Shown here one piece after another: positions 24,701-39,030 of a stretch of DNA of 64,000 nt. The first letter of the stretch is position 1, and the number at the start of each line of letters is the position of its first letter. The position numbers and the translations under genes were made by a program. Source of the stretch: Campylorhamphus procurvoides (lineage: Eukaryota; Chordata; Aves; Passeriformes; Dendrocolaptidae); contig WBMV01000267.1 in NCBI GenBank assembly GCA_013396655.1, forward strand, positions 1,966,333 to 2,030,332, in the 5' to 3' direction. The notes beneath the pieces were generated by a model. The model had not been told where the DNA came from. It saw nothing but the letters and a program-made list of their open reading frames with translations, and searched no databases.

Positions 24701-27700
24701 CCCACTGGCATCTCATCCTGCAGTGGCAAGTATGGCAGTGTCTGAGCCAACAAGGCTTTCGCCTGTGATTCATGCCACGGTGACAGGGGCCAGCCCAGGA
24801 AGGCAGACAAAGCAGTAGATTGTGTATTGCCATATAATATCCCCTCCTGCCCTCTCCACATCGCCATCAAGATTGAATAGCTGAGCTTTTCTGCAGTTTT
24901 ATTTTTACTTTCATGTTTGTAACTGGTCTTCTAAATGCCACATCTTTTTAGTACATTCAATATTCTTTTAAAGTACAGTTTTCTAGGTTTTCAAGGCATG
25001 ATGAGATAAATTTTATTCTTTGGTATCAAGTTGATGCATAAGTTGTCTGTTGGGTTAAACCTTTAGAGCTGTCAGGGATACTAATGGAGTAAGTAGTAGT
25101 AGTAACAGGGTAATATCCTTTATGTTAACTGACAACAGAGGTTTGTCAGGGGGTCTGAGATACACTATTAATTATCATTAAGCAGTAGTTGGTTTTATAA
25201 CATGGTATTTACTAACTGTTAACACCCGTCAATACATTATACATTTTTATACTAGTTCATAAAATGGTGCTTATTATGAGTTCATGCATTTGTGTGGGTG
25301 TATCATTTTGTGGGGGAGTTTATTTGACCCATTTTATAACTTTGCTGTAGCAATGTGATCTGAAAGGAAACACTGGCTGAGAATTTACTCAAACAAAACC
25401 AGATTATCTGACTTCCTCCTGTCAAATGGGAGGCTTGTTTGTGGGAACCTCTTCTGTCAGCTGTGACACAGCATGGCAGGCAAAGTCTCTTGAAACAGAT
25501 ATAACTCTATTCTGGCAGAAATAAAGATAAAAGCTATGAAAAATGTCCTGGATACATCTTCTCTTGTGAATTGGCATGGCGTGATGGGCAGTAATTATTG
25601 CAATGATGCTCCATCTGGCTACCTGTGTCCATCACCATGAGCAGCACAAATACCAATTATCAGGCCTAACAATATGCAAAATTAAAAACCATTGGGGTTT
25701 TGAAAAACCATTAGGACCTAGAATACTAAGTGCTGCACACAAATAAATGGGTTGTTTCAAAGTCATATTTGTCTGTGCATAGTGCTTTGAATTTTGTCTG
25801 CTTATGATAATATTACCAAATGGTAGAAAGGCCTTTCTTTGTACATAAAGGATTCAAGGGAACAATTCAGGATCATCTGTTACTTGACATCTCCTGGCAT
25901 ATGCTGTATAAAACATCATATTGTTGTTTTGCTAGAAGCATAATGCTTTCAGCAGGCATCACAATTGAAACTGTGCTGTGAAATGAGGAGTATTAAAGGT
26001 TATGACATCAGGTCCTGTTGAGACAATGTTGTTATCTCTGACAAGGAAGTCACCAAGTTTTCAAGGAAGTTTGCTTCCCTCTTCATTATTTCCAGGGACT
26101 TAAGACTTAAACTCCAGGGATTTGAAAGATCAGGGGACATAGAAAGGACACACTAAAATATCTGGGTAGGAATTATGGCATCTAAATCTTACCATATGGT
26201 CATATTATGTGTTATACATGCCTTATTCCACTATTTGAGATACTCCATGTGTGACACAGCTGGATGGTGGAGGTGTGATTTGGGAGTTGTAGGTGTCTGG
26301 GCCTGAAACTTCATATTTATGAATCAGTGGAGAACCTGGATCTCACAGTCCATCTCTGCTTGCTCTGGATCCTGGTTAGTATTAACATAGGTAGCAACAC
26401 AAGATAAAAGTACTAGACTTTAGAAGTTAATAACACATACACACACAAATACTGTTTGATGCAAATCATTAATCAAAATAATTATACAAATTCACTGTCA
26501 ATAATTTCACATGCCCACATGCTCTTCAGCCAGTCTAAATTAACTGTAGATGTCAATTAGTGCCTGGCAATTGAGATCTCTGGCATTGGTTTAGATACTG
26601 CCTTAAGAACTGGAGTCTTCTTTGAAAAACAGATTACAGTAGGAAAAAAAATGCAAAGGCCTCCAAAGACCATGACAAGATATACATAACTGAGGAGTCT
26701 GGCTGAAGTCAAAACATCTCTCATAGTTTAAGGGATACTGTGTACTTGAACTATAGTCACTTAGAGATAAAATTAACTGAGAGCCTTTCAGGGTTTTTTA
26801 TGCCAGTGAATTCTCTCCACCCGTTTTTATGTTCTTACAATGACACTTCAAAGTTTGGTTTTGCTTTCTTCATTGCAATGAGAAAAATACAAAAAAGCAA
26901 GGGAAAATTACTACGTCACTGCACAGTTTTAGAGCTATGTAGAGAACAGTGTAAATTAGTATAAATCTTCTAATTTTTTTCATTTTAAGTTATCTTAGGC
27001 TTTATTGGCTTTATTATGCAAGTGTTTCTTGTAAATGCTTTAATTTTAAAGTAATGCTTCTGTAATCTATAAGGAAGGTTAGGCTTGTAGAAAAACATAA
27101 TTATGTTTTATCAGATATAATTGGAAAAATAAATGAGCTTTCCAGGATTACCTTCTATTTGGGCTGATTTCATCTAATAAAACATATTACCTCTCCGAAA
27201 CTTTCTTTTTCACCACAGATTTTCTTAGCATGGCTGGATTTCCTCCAGAACTGAAATAAGAACTTACAAAGTTACAGTTTTTTCAGAAAAACTTGCAGTA
27301 TTTGTGATTGTTTATGAATTATTGAGGCATTGCTACTCTCCATACAAACTGATACCGCATGTCCATTGTAGACCCAGCAAATTAACTCATTAAACAATTT
27401 TACTTGTTCATGAATTTTGGGTTAGTATGATGTGCTGAGAATTTTCTTTTGTTTTTGAAGAAATATTATTATAACTTTAGCAAGACCTTTGTTGTGTTCT
27501 AGTAACTGAGATGATGTCCTGATGGACAGATTTACAGGGAGTTTCAGAGGGCATAAATTTGTTTTACGGGTGCTACTTATATTTACTGGTGTGGTTCTCC
27601 AACTGCCGTTGGATTGTACTGACCTAATCCCTGATAAAAAGGATTCTCACCATTTTATGAGATCCATACACATTATGAGGCAGCTAAGGACTACGATAGA

Positions 27701-27808
27701 TGAAATTCTGTGCTTAGGGCCAGGTAAGAAAACTAGATGAGGCAGGTCTTTAACTCAGTTCCCCAGCATCTCACTGGTGATTTTTACTCTATATTTTTCT
27801 TCTTCAAA
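21761..27808. other. Intergenic, no supported gene
   Basis: AT-rich sequence between the NELFA island and the next CR1 fragment. Open frames are short and none resembles a known protein. A diverged CR1 piece lies at about 22180-22322, and a short GTTT microsatellite at about 23927-23945. Confidence 0.7.
22180..22322 (-). mobile_element. CR1 LINE fragment (diverged)
   Basis: Contains the CR1 words gatcgagtccagccacgaac, caccactaacccatgtcc and agtgaagaaatttttcctaa in CR1 minus-strand order, with internal deletions. The typical CR1 tail is absent. Old dead copy upstream of NELFA. Confidence 0.7.
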
Positions 27809-27809
27809 G

Positions 27810-28000
27810 AATCATAGAATCAGAATGGTTTGGGTCGGAAGGGACATTCAAGATCATCTAGTTCCAATCCCCTGCCATTGCAGGGACACCTTTACTAGAC
27901 CAGGCTTTTCAAAGCGCCGTCCAGCCTGGCCTTGAACCCTTCCAGAATGGGGAAGCCACAGCTTTCTTGGGCAGCCTGTTCCAGTTCCACCCTCTGGAAT
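27810..28000 (-). mobile_element. CR1 LINE 3' fragment
   Basis: Begins with the inverted CR1 tail (atcatagaatcagaatgg), then tttgggtcggaagggacatt, and continues through CCAGCCTGGCCTTGAACCCT and gcagcctgttccagt. Clear CR1 3' end on the minus strand, truncated at its 5' end as usual for birds. Confidence 0.93.
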
Positions 28001-31000
28001 TCAATGGAACTCTTCTGAAATTAGTACTGAGCTAAACCAAGGAGAAGAAAATTGGAGACAAAAATAATGTTGCACTCTTTCCAATTTGGAGTTGCATTAA
28101 TGCAGGGGATGTTTAAATCCATCTCAGTCTGTTAATCCCTTTCTTACTGCAGGGTTATGTAAATTAGGTTGAAGGAAGATGTTCTGAAATGGTTGTATTG
28201 ACACTTACATAGGGGAGTTTTTGACCTACAGCTCTCAAAGCCCTTTTTAAAGGCAACATCCTGGACTTAGGTTTTCTAACAGATGGAGGAGGGGAGTGAG
28301 AATAGCAGAAGAGGAAAGAGAAAACAAGAAGGAAAAAATAAAACAAATCCCCAGTACTTAAAAAAAGTATTTTTGTAAATGTTTTGTAGAAAGTAATGTT
28401 AGCAATTTTTCACATTTTTTAAAACATCTTCAAATCCTACTTAGGAGACCATCATTGAATTTAATGACAAGGAGACCAGGCATAGCAGGGAGACACTGAA
28501 CATGGAGCAGTCTGACCATCAGGCATAACAGACTCACTGATATTGTGCTGTGCCATAAGGTAATGATGAGTTTGTAATTTACTGTGACTAAATGGAGTGG
28601 ATTGTACACCAACATGTGAAGATCTTGGTAGTGCAGTCGTGCCTTAATTACTTATCAGTGCTACAGAACAAGGAGAGCATCTCCACCAGTGAACTGATAA
28701 ACCAGCATCTTTGGAAATTACCAAATGTAAAGCTGCCAGGTACCATGTAAATGTAAATGTTTAATCCTAGCACTTAAAATGCAAGCCTTGAAACCAAAAT
28801 AGAAACATCCCAGTCCTACCCTTCAGGCTACACAGAATCTTTCCACAGTAATTGGGGGAATAATATGATAAAATGCTGATGCTGGTGAGGCAGGGATAAA
28901 ACAGTTCATTGAACATTTGACAACATGGTGGGAAATTGCAGAACAGGGAATGAGCAAGCAAAGGGAAAGCTGATCCCAGCCAAGAATGGGGTGGTGATGA
29001 ACATGAAAACTGGTGGATATAAGTTTTCTTGTTTTACTGTCATTTGCTGTTTGCTTTTTCATGTTAAAATGTTCACAGATGAAATGATGAAGGTCCTGAT
29101 CATTCACATACAAAGCTCTACAAAATTGATTCCAGAATCAGCTTTTCAGAAGCGCTTGCAGGAATCCAGGGAGAAAGCTCAGAGGAGGGCAATTCAATCA
29201 CATGTGCAGACATGACAGGATTACTGCATCAAGTAAATTCAGTTAAAGTTCTTTGGAAAACCTGTGTTGGGCAGCTGTGTGAGGTATGAGGGCCAAGTCA
29301 ATTTCATGCACTGAAGCATGGGACACAGATACCCAAGTCAGTTAGCTACAGGCACGATTTTATCAGTGTAGTGTCCCAAAGGGAATAATTAGCTAAAATA
29401 GCAAAATAACCCTGTATTAATTTACACTTTATCTCCTTAAATGTCTCTCATATTCTTACCTTAAGTCTCTTTGTACACAGAGTTGCACTACGTCTGTACT
29501 GTTTGACAGGAGCTTGGTCCAACCAGTTCGAAACTCTGAACCTTTTTACAATTCCAAGATTGTGATATAGCTTGCTCTGATAAATGCATAGGTTTAAATT
29601 AATCCACAATAATCAGGCTTAAAGTCTCAAAAATATCAATCTTAATGCACTTTTAATCTACAAGGATTTCTCTTATGTTCTTAATGCTTAGTTTTACATA
29701 ATGTATCTTTAAATGCCACATAAAAAAATCATATAAAAGCTTTTAAGTCTGCAAAATCAAGCATTCTGTAGTTAGAAAATGCCAGAATTTGTGTTCTTTG
29801 CAGGACCTTGATATGCCTTCCCTTGTATTTGATTGCAAGGTAGTCATTAATGACAGGAGCCCATTCGGTGGACAGAAAGCATGGTAGTCACTTAATAAGC
29901 TATTCAATATTTTGTTCTTTTTTGATGCTTGATGTGGACTCCATGCCTTATTACTTACTGTTCAAATCCTGCTCAGAAGGCATAGTTACCAATTTTGTTA
30001 TGCACTATTCAGGGGTACACAACAGTGTAGGAGCTGAGTTTCACAAACAGAATTCAATGTATTTTGCTAACATCCTCATAAAATAAGCAGAAAATAACAT
30101 TACAGCTAATTGCATTATATTGCAGCTATTTTTTACCCATAAAAGCACAAGATTAGAATTTAGGCTTTCAGCAAAACCCTGCACCCAGTCCATGGCCAGC
30201 CATGAAAAATGGGTTTTTAAGTGGCTAATTTAGTAGTCTGTGAGAAAGACAAAAATAGAATCTGGCCCTTCTGAGCCACATACAAATGCCTTTGCCTGCA
30301 ACCACTTTTTTCCTCCTGCAGTCATTGTGTTCACTTTCCGCAACAAAAGAGCCAGGATTCTCTGGACAAGATCTGATTAACCACACAGTCCTGACTCATC
30401 TCCATACCATGGTCCGTTCTGTGTACTGTGAGCTGTACACAGCCCTATACGAACAAGCTGTATATGCTTCCCTAAAAATGACTGAAGAGTGGCAGAGGAA
30501 GAAAAAAGAAAAACAAACAAGCAAACAAAGACCAGACCAAACCAAACAAACCCCCAAAAAATAAAAAGGAAAAAAAAAGGGGCAAAAAAAAGGCCATTCC
30601 TGCAAGTATTTCTAGCAGGCCCAATGGTCCTGATATGCCTCTGCCTCTCTAAACTGATGTGGCTGCAGTAACTGCTTTGTGCAGTTGTGGGTCTGTGCTG
30701 GTGTTGAACCTGTAGGGTAAAGGGATAAAATAGCTACATTTGAAAGATGGGTGAAAAAACAGTTCATAAGGTGTGTGGAAGATGAGTGGTGAAATGGAGA
30801 GAAGAAATTCTGGTTGCCAAGAGATTCAGGGAAATTTACTGCTAGGAAAAGGAGGCCTCATTTAGCTCTGGAAGGATGTGTCTTGCTGTTTCCCACCACT
30901 GACCCAAATTGTTAATGTCATGATCCTGACCTGTGAAAGGTAACAGGATGCCCCTCATCCTGGGAGGCTAAACCCTGTAAATCAATGCACCACTTCCCTC

Positions 31001-34000
31001 CTTAGAAAGATAAAATCAGTTCCTCTCTTCCTTTTCCTCATGGGTGATGAATCTAAACCCCTTGAAGAAGTGATTACACAAGGGGGTGGTGTTGTTTTCC
31101 GTCAAAATACCTACCAATAGCCTTCTTGTAGATCTCCTGGTTCTTGATTTTTATATGACAGAGTCTGTGAAGCTGTTGAGTGCCTTTGCTGGGACTGTCA
31201 GTGAGTGATGAGTGCATAAACAAGATAATTCCTAGTGGCTTTCTCTGTCTGTGGTCCTCTGGATATTCTTCCAGCTGGCAGGACAGCCTAGAACTCCTCA
31301 GGGTGCAGTGGCACAGTAGAATGAGGTGCAGCACACACTGTAGGGTGGCACTGTTGGAATATTACGGGTCTGCAAGTCTTTCCTGAGGCAGGGATGTTTT
31401 GCATAAGCACCCATGTGTGAAGTGGTGTGGCACCAGGGATAGGTTCAGGTATGCTGCACAGCTTTGCTCATGGCTGAGTGACTGTGGCTACTCCAGGTGG
31501 GAGGTGCACCAAAGTGCTGCATGAGCAATGTGCTGTGAGGTGATCTCACCCCCCTGACACCCTTAGATTATATTGTCCTGGTGTTCCATCCAAGGGATCC
31601 TCAGCACCCTGTCAAGTGCTCCCAAAGCAAGATCTTGCAGAATGTTAAGTGCTTCATGTCTCAAGAGCTAATGTGTCACTGGAATAGGGTATTATGGGCC
31701 TACCAACACAGCTTCGATGGTGGTTAGGGAATTTGTGTCCCTTCTGCAGTACAGGCATCACCCTTTATCTGCTCTTATGTCAGGAGAAGAGATTGAGAAC
31801 TCAGTAGCAGCACTGAGAAACAAGAAATCAGGTGTTTGATGTATTTCTGTGCATGAGGATGGGGCACACTCAGTGAATCTGAGTATGTGCAGTACATGTA
31901 AAGAGCCTCTGGCCCATGGGAGCAGAGAGTAACAGAACATTCATGAACTTGAACTCAAAAGCTCCCAGAACATATACAGGACATATTTAAACTGGCATTT
32001 TCAAGGGCTTATCACTTGGCCTAAATTTGTGCAGTGACTCATAGGAGCAGTGAGAAGCGCATCCCTCATACAGATAGTTTCTCTGTTAGAGTTTAAGGCT
32101 CTGCATCAGACTAGAAAGTTCACGAACTTCTTAACAGAGCAGTCTTGCATTCCTTTTATTAAGATGGGCATTCTTCCGTCTTTTATTCTCACAGATAGCT
32201 GAACCAACCTCTTAGTAAGCAAGCAAACAATACCTTTTAGCTCCACAGCAGTCAGCCACCACAGAATACTCATTCAAACTGTTAAGGCTAAAATTATAAA
32301 GAGCTGATAGCAAACCTAGTAATGAAAGAGTCAGGCTGCCTCAGCTGTGTCCATATGAACATGGAGTCACTTAATTTACAAGCTACTAATACATGAGATC
32401 TTGTACCTTCTATTTCTGCAGGTCTGTTACTCAAATCAGTTTAGTGATGCAAAGCATTAGTTTTAGGTTAGAAAACTCAAACCCGTATGTTTTAAATAAG
32501 CTAAATTATTAATTATTGATTGATAATTACTAATTAGCTCAAACAAGACTGAACAAATGTGAAATATGTGAGCTAAGCTCATAGCAACAGCTCAGAATGT
32601 GAAGGGATGCATCTTGCACCATATGGACTTTCAGGTAGTTTTATTACAGAAAACAAGCATAGATGTCTTAATTTCCACTAGGCAGGTCTGTCCAGATAAT
32701 ACCTATTCTCATTTCTGTAACCAAAAGGTGGCAGCATATTGTCTATTTTCCCTTTCCATCCATCCCAGCTCTGAGTTCCTAAATAACCTTATTTGCTCAG
32801 TTTGTCGGAACGCCAGGAAGTCCAAAACAATCATGCTGACTAAGGAGCATTGATGAGATATTATGTAAAATCAACTCTTTATCACCTTTAAATAGAAACA
32901 AGAATAGTTCAAGGTCTGATGATTTTATTCCATTGTTTCAATGACAGCCTGACTGACTTGGAAGTGTGAAGAAGGGTTACATTTCAGCTCAGTGGTGTAA
33001 CTTCAGAAGGGACATGTACCTATACAGCTTAACACTTTTATTAACAGTAATGATTGTTAAAAAACGAAAGCCAAGAGTATCTGGCAGATGCTTTTGCTGT
33101 GTCAGATTTTAACTCTGTTTTGTTCCTACTTAGGTTCTTCCTGCATTGGTAAATAGACAAAAGGCCAGTGGGCATCCAAAGGGCAGCAAAGGTGAGGCAA
33201 ATACTTTATGCAGTGCAATTATCAAGGTGAAAAGGACATGAATTTACCAATTGAGTTTCGCTGCATGAAGGCATCAGTTCAGAGGCTTCTGGAAAGATGC
33301 CCAGAGACACCCATTTCCCATTTGGCTGGTAAAGAGATCTGGAGGTGGAGGAAGGCATTCCGAAACACAACCTGCTCTCAGATCTACTGTATACTTGGCA
33401 CAATGCCCCAAGTCGTCAGGAAACACTACTGCTACAGAGCACTGCAGTGTGTGTCCTTAACAACTGAAAATACCCACATGCATGTCAAACTGACTTCTGC
33501 TCTCTGCACTGGCTTCCCATACTCAAACACCAGATCTCAGTCATGATTTCCCAGCTGCTCCATGTCCTGCCCTGGGAACTGTAAGTGATACTGCTCTGGG
33601 GTGTTGGTTGGAGTTAACAGTACTGGTCCTGAGGCACTGTGGAGCTTTTTACCACAAGGGTAAACAAAGTCTTTCAGCTGGAGAGAGCTGAGAATGTCTC
33701 TTAGCCCCAGGTGGAGAACAGGTGAGCAGAAATACGAATATGGGTAGTGGTGAGCAGCAATCCCACACAACACTGCACCTCCTGTCTTTGCTGCCCATAA
33801 CTAGAGATTAGACTTAATGGAGAAAGACAACTTGTTGACAGGGCTGGATGGAGGATTATGGAGAATAATGTGCAAGCTGGTGCTGACAAGTAAGATGCAG
33901 ATGCAAAGAAGGTTGCTTAGGTCGATTAGAGCCAACTGGAAGATTGGTTTTGGCCTGATGTCTCTGACACAGAAACATCAGTCACTTAACTAAAAAAGCT

Positions 34001-34448
34001 CCTTAAACACCACATTCACTCTCCTAAGAGTAGAAGAGGAGTAACAATGCTGCTATGAAAATGTTACATGATGTTAACCCAGCACATGATTGCAAAGTAC
34101 TGAAGTACACTTAGCAATGAGGGTATGCAAAAGGACATATGGAGAAGGATTTCTAGGCAGTGGTCTGGGTCTGTCCAAAGTAGAGGTGCCTTTGAGGGAG
34201 GCTGGGAGATTTTGATGTGGTGGTTGTACCCAGGTGCTCCTCAGCAGCACAGCACTGGGTGGGTGGTTTGCTGTGCACTAATTCTCTCGCTGCCTGTTGT
34301 GTGAGTGGCTGCTCCTGGCCTGTCCCTGCATGCAACTTACCTTCCTAATTAATCTGCCCTCAGTTCAACCATCTTCCCACAATGTCAGAATTGGCTCCTG
34401 AAGGAGATGATAGCCAATAAAACATGGCAAACATTATCCCTTCCCACA
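28001..34448. other. Intergenic, no supported gene
   Basis: AT-rich unique sequence. The only notable item is an A-rich tract at about 30494-30592. No exon chain, RNA gene or repeat tail was recognised. Confidence 0.65.
30494..30592 (+). repeat. A-rich low-complexity tract
   Basis: Purine-rich run with aaacaaacaa-type words and long A stretches on the plus strand. It could be an eroded poly(A) of a retroposed copy, but the sequence before it shows no recognisable source. Confidence 0.6.
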
Positions 34449-34515
34449 GCAGGGAGGTTGGAACTAGAAGACCTTTGAAGTACTTTCCAACCCAGACCAT
34501 TCTGTGATTCTGTGG
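34449..34515 (+). mobile_element. CR1 LINE 3' end (short)
   Basis: About 67 bases of the extreme CR1 3' end: ggttggaactagaagacctt, then tactttccaacccagacc and the tail attctgtgattctgtgg. The octamer tail marks plus orientation. Confidence 0.88.
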
Positions 34516-37500
34516 TGAGCCCCAGCCACTGGAATTGGCCCCTGGAAGGATGCCCCTCACCAGTCACAGTTGGGTTTATGTCCATCATCAGAGAGACAGG
34601 AAAAAGATACTATAATTAATATTATGTACTTAAAAATGCACAGGTGGGAGAGCCCTCTGTGAATTTTACATGCTGTCAGCCACGTGATGAGTTAATACAA
34701 TTCAGCCATGCCAATATGAGCAGATTTCAAAGTTGCTTGTCTGTTGCTTCCTCCATTTCTCACCTCTTGTTGAACAGCTGGTCTCTAGAAACAGAAAATA
34801 TTTTTGTTTGGAGGTTTCAAAACCAGCTTGAAAAATAAAGGACAGAGTGCACCTCAGTGTGTTCTCCCTCAGTGTTAGCACAGCTGGAAAACTCTGCATA
34901 TGACTAGCAACTCTCAGTCCTTTTTAGACCCGGAATAGATAGTCAGCACAGGTTCTGTTTTGAATGGGAGCCTATTTTCCTCTATACTGTATTTTAAAAG
35001 CATCTGTAGTTCACAGCTACGCTCAAAACTGACAAGTCTGCATGTCAAATGGAAATGCCAACATAGTATGGTGTGACATGAACAGTGTCCAAACATTTTC
35101 TTGCGGGGTTTTATTTTGCTGGTGCAGTAAGGGTATTTTTTTTAACATTTGTCTGTGTTTTCTTTATTCTCGAGAGTTACCATTTCTGCTACCTTTATAC
35201 CCTCCTCTCTTTCTCCAATGACATTTGCAATCTATTGCAATTAGAAGGTAGAAGAGGCATAATTCATTGATTCAGAAATACCTTCTACCACAGTATGCAG
35301 TCTCTTTTCCACCTAGACAAAAAATGCTAGCAAAAAAAGTGCAACCTGCATGAAATTTAAATAGCTGATCACAAGATAAAAGGTGACTCATGGCATAATC
35401 AATCTTCAAAGCCCATTTTTCTGCAAAAGGTGGCAGTTTAATCCTCTGTTAATTTCAGTATTTGGAAAGAGGCAGTTTTCAACTCCATCTTGGAAGAAAT
35501 TAATTGCCAAGTAGGGAACTCTATAGCATGAAAAGGAGATCTCTAAGTATAGTATGTGCCTTTGCTCTCCAAGATACTTTTACACTTAAATATAGGCCTG
35601 ATCTATAAAAAAATCCCTTGTTTTGGTGGTTGCTATTACTTAATGGGAAGCAGTAGGTTTTTTGAATAATCTAATGACTTGACTGTGCTTAATTACAGCC
35701 TTTAAAAACATACATCTGGCACTTCCTCCAATAAATAGTTGACTAAGTAGAAACAGGCCAACTAAAAAAATAATTGATAGTAAACCAGCAAATATTTTCT
35801 TCTATTTCAGAATATGCGCATACTTTTTATCTATTTATTTGTTTTTCAGCAACCTGGAGCATAAAAGCAGCTTTGCAGATCTAAGTGATAATGATGAGGA
35901 GGGGCACTCCTGAGGTTCATGATGAAGAGGGCTACACTGCTGGTCTGGAAGTGTTTCATTTTTTTCTCCTAAAAAGGAGGGTATGTATTCCTGCAGAAAC
36001 CTGGCTTTGGAACCAGGTGATCCTGCCTCTCAAGGAAACCAGGTGCTCCTGGTTGGTTAATGGGGGTACTTTGCCTCTCTGGTAGGCAGCAGTTCTTGAT
36101 GAGCTTCAAATTCGATTTGAACTGGGAACTGACAGCTATTACCTCCCCCAAATGCGTCTTTTAGGGAGCTGTGGCTCCTGGCCCTGCCCCAGCCTGACAT
36201 CCTATTGTCTGCCACTGGCCATCCTGGGTGTCCTGCATCGCTGATCTGGCTTCTAAATTGTGCACAAAGTCCCTCCAGTAACATCCATACAACAGGGCAG
36301 TGAATCAAATTGTGCACATCAAGGGAAAAATGTTAAATACTTCTAACTTTGAAACTGCTAAACAGATGTTCTTTGGGTTTGACTCAAAACCATTCAACTT
36401 TAAAGACAAAAACAGCTGAGCCAAGATGAGAATATTTCAGGCTCAAAAAACCCACTGGAGCCAATGGGGAATGGTAGGCTTGTTTTGTTCTCACACCAGT
36501 GCATAAATTCTATTTCAAGTGCTTTCTCTAAATTAACTTCTGTTCTAGGACAGTGTATGAAAAAAATTAGCCATTGGAGAAGTGAGGATCACAATAAAGG
36601 TTGTAATTCAGCTTTAACAATACAGGAGGCTGCAGCCACATTTATCTGTCGTGCATAGTGCAGGCTTTTTCAAATACTCTAGAAAGCCCTGGTACCTCTT
36701 TGTCAGAAGGATACCTCATTTAATGTTACTAGAAAACCTTTTTTCGCCTCAACTATATTGCAAAGTTGATACAAATCCACTAAAATCTTTTAATCTTGAA
36801 AAATATTTATTTCAAACTGCTCATTAAAAAATCTCCTCATATAACAGCCACATGCCCTAGATGTGAACACACTGCCCCGTAGTGATTCAGAGTCATATTA
36901 GGTTAGACAGTAACTCTTGAGAGGTGGTTGTTCGTGTGAGCAACATCAGCCTGTCACAGGTGCACCATTAGCATAGACATTGCACACATTCATGCTTTGA
37001 AAAACTGGATCTTTTAACTCTCACATAATCACCTTTTTCTCCCTCCTGATGCAATTTCCATAATGTAGTGGGAAACATACCTGTTTTCTGAGGAAAGGAT
37101 GCTGCCCTTTGGGATAAAAATGCAGGATGCTTGCCCAGAGAAGATTCCTTGGCAAGAGGAAAGTATTTGTGCAACTGAGAGCTCTGTCTTGCTATTTCCT
37201 TTATTTAGAACATGGAGATGAGAAGTAGTTTGTGCATTATCACAGATTCTAACAAAGCACTTAAAATAATGCAGGCTGGTACTGTGTACTGCCCACATTC
37301 CTGGGGGTAGGGTGGTCTTCCCTAGTGCAGACTCCTCATCCAGCAGCAATGAAGAGAGATAACCAGGTGGTTACTGCCTTGTCTTTCCCATATTCTAAAA
37401 CTATGTAGAAAGTTCTAGAAAAGGCAAGATGGGGCTCACTGTGTAAAAGGTGGAGAACATCTAATGAGGCCTTCATAGCATTTTACAGCCTCCTGTTATG

Positions 37501-38721
37501 ACTGAGGGTTCCACTTGGAACCAGCTGTTATTTTTTGGGGGATGGATTGGACAGCTTTCTTTCTCAGCCCTCCCCTGCCTATTACATTCCTCTTCTGAAA
37601 AGCATATGTTTGTGTCTAACACAAATAGCTGTTTCACACTGACTCAGCACAGCCCCAGTACCCATACTGATTTATTGACTGATCTCAGGGAACCTGTGCC
37701 ACCTTCTGTCTCCACAATATTTTGACAGACTTCCACACATGTTTGAAGTTCTCAGGGTGGTTACATGACTTTTAAAAACAGGAGTCTCTGTTTTATGTTC
37801 ATCTCAATCTTTGTTTACAGTCTGCACTAGCTGTGTTTGGAGCAGCAAGCCAGCTGAGCTGATGCTGCTTCTGGCAGATGGGACAAGTGAGTAGTCATTC
37901 AGTGACACTCCACGGTGCCCTTTACCATGCACTCTGTAATCCATTGTGGCAGAGCATGCCAGACTATCAACTACAAGGGGATGAGAAGCCAGTGTATTTG
38001 CTCCAGCCACCTTTCTACACATCAGTAGCATTTGGGTAGAAGGATAAGGTGGTGGACAGGTGCATGAGAAACTCTTTCTTTGGAGGGTTGTTAAACTGCA
38101 CTGAGAGAGCTGAGTGCCCAAATGAGCATCAGTGTTCACACACTCCAGCTGAGCACTGGATTGCAGGAGAATATCAGAACAGAAAATGTCAAATGGGGAC
38201 GAAGAACTAAAAGAGGTAATGATTAATTACAGCAGAAGTTGTGTAAGAGAAAAGAGCAGTGTATGAAAGGAACAGAGGCAGAGTAAAAAAAGGAAGGCCT
38301 TAGCTTACAGACACCTCTTGCCCTTTCTCTCAACTGCCACACTGTCCTGTGCACATCTCTAAGCACCTAATAAAATATCTTCTGTGAGTTCTCTTCTTCC
38401 TCACCTTGAGAATTTGGCTGCACTGCAAATAACCTGTTCCTGCTTTTAAGCATAAACACTGTTTCAAGCTATTAAAATTGTATAAGCACCTGTCCAACTC
38501 CCACTCAGGTAGTGCTGAATTTTGGAAGAAGTGTTTAGCTGGTTAGCTGTTTTGGCAGGCAGATTCACCTTGTTCAGACAGACTTACGGCTTCCTGACAG
38601 TTCTGGGTTCCAGCATAACAGTGAAAATCCTCTTTTTCTTGGTTTGCTGAGGTTTAAAATTCTAAGCCCAGTAATCCACAGAGGTAATGGAATATGACAA
38701 AGTTAGCAACACTTCATAGTT
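34516..38721. other. Intergenic, no supported gene
   Basis: AT-rich unique sequence with only short chance open frames. Nothing recognised. Confidence 0.65.
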
Positions 38722-39030
38722 CATGGAATTATGGAATCATAGGGTTGGAAGGGACGTATAAAGGCCATCTATCCCAATGCCCCTGCAATGAGCAGTGACA
38801 TCCTCCACCAGATCAATTTGCTCAGAGCTCTGTCCAACCTGACCTGGAATGTTTCCAGAGATGAGGCATCAACCAGTTCTCTGGACAACTTGTTCCAGTG
38901 CTTCACCATCCTTATACCTAATCAAAATCTACCCTCTTTAAAATCATAACCCCTTTTTCTTTCTCAAGAAGCCCTGCTAAAAGGTCTATCCCCATCTTTC
39001 TTGTAAGTTCGCTCTAGGTACTGAAACGCC
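38722..39030 (-). mobile_element. CR1 LINE 3' fragment, about 310 bp
   Basis: Starts with the inverted tail (atggaatcatagggttggaa), followed by cctgcaatgagcagtgacat, caacctgacctggaatgtt, ttgttccagtgcttcaccat and the gttcgctctaggtactg block, all in normal CR1 minus-strand order. The best-preserved copy in the window. Confidence 0.93.

Noticed and set aside
30494..30592. A-rich tract as the poly(A) tail of a processed pseudogene
   Set aside because: No recognisable gene body or target-site duplication was found before it.
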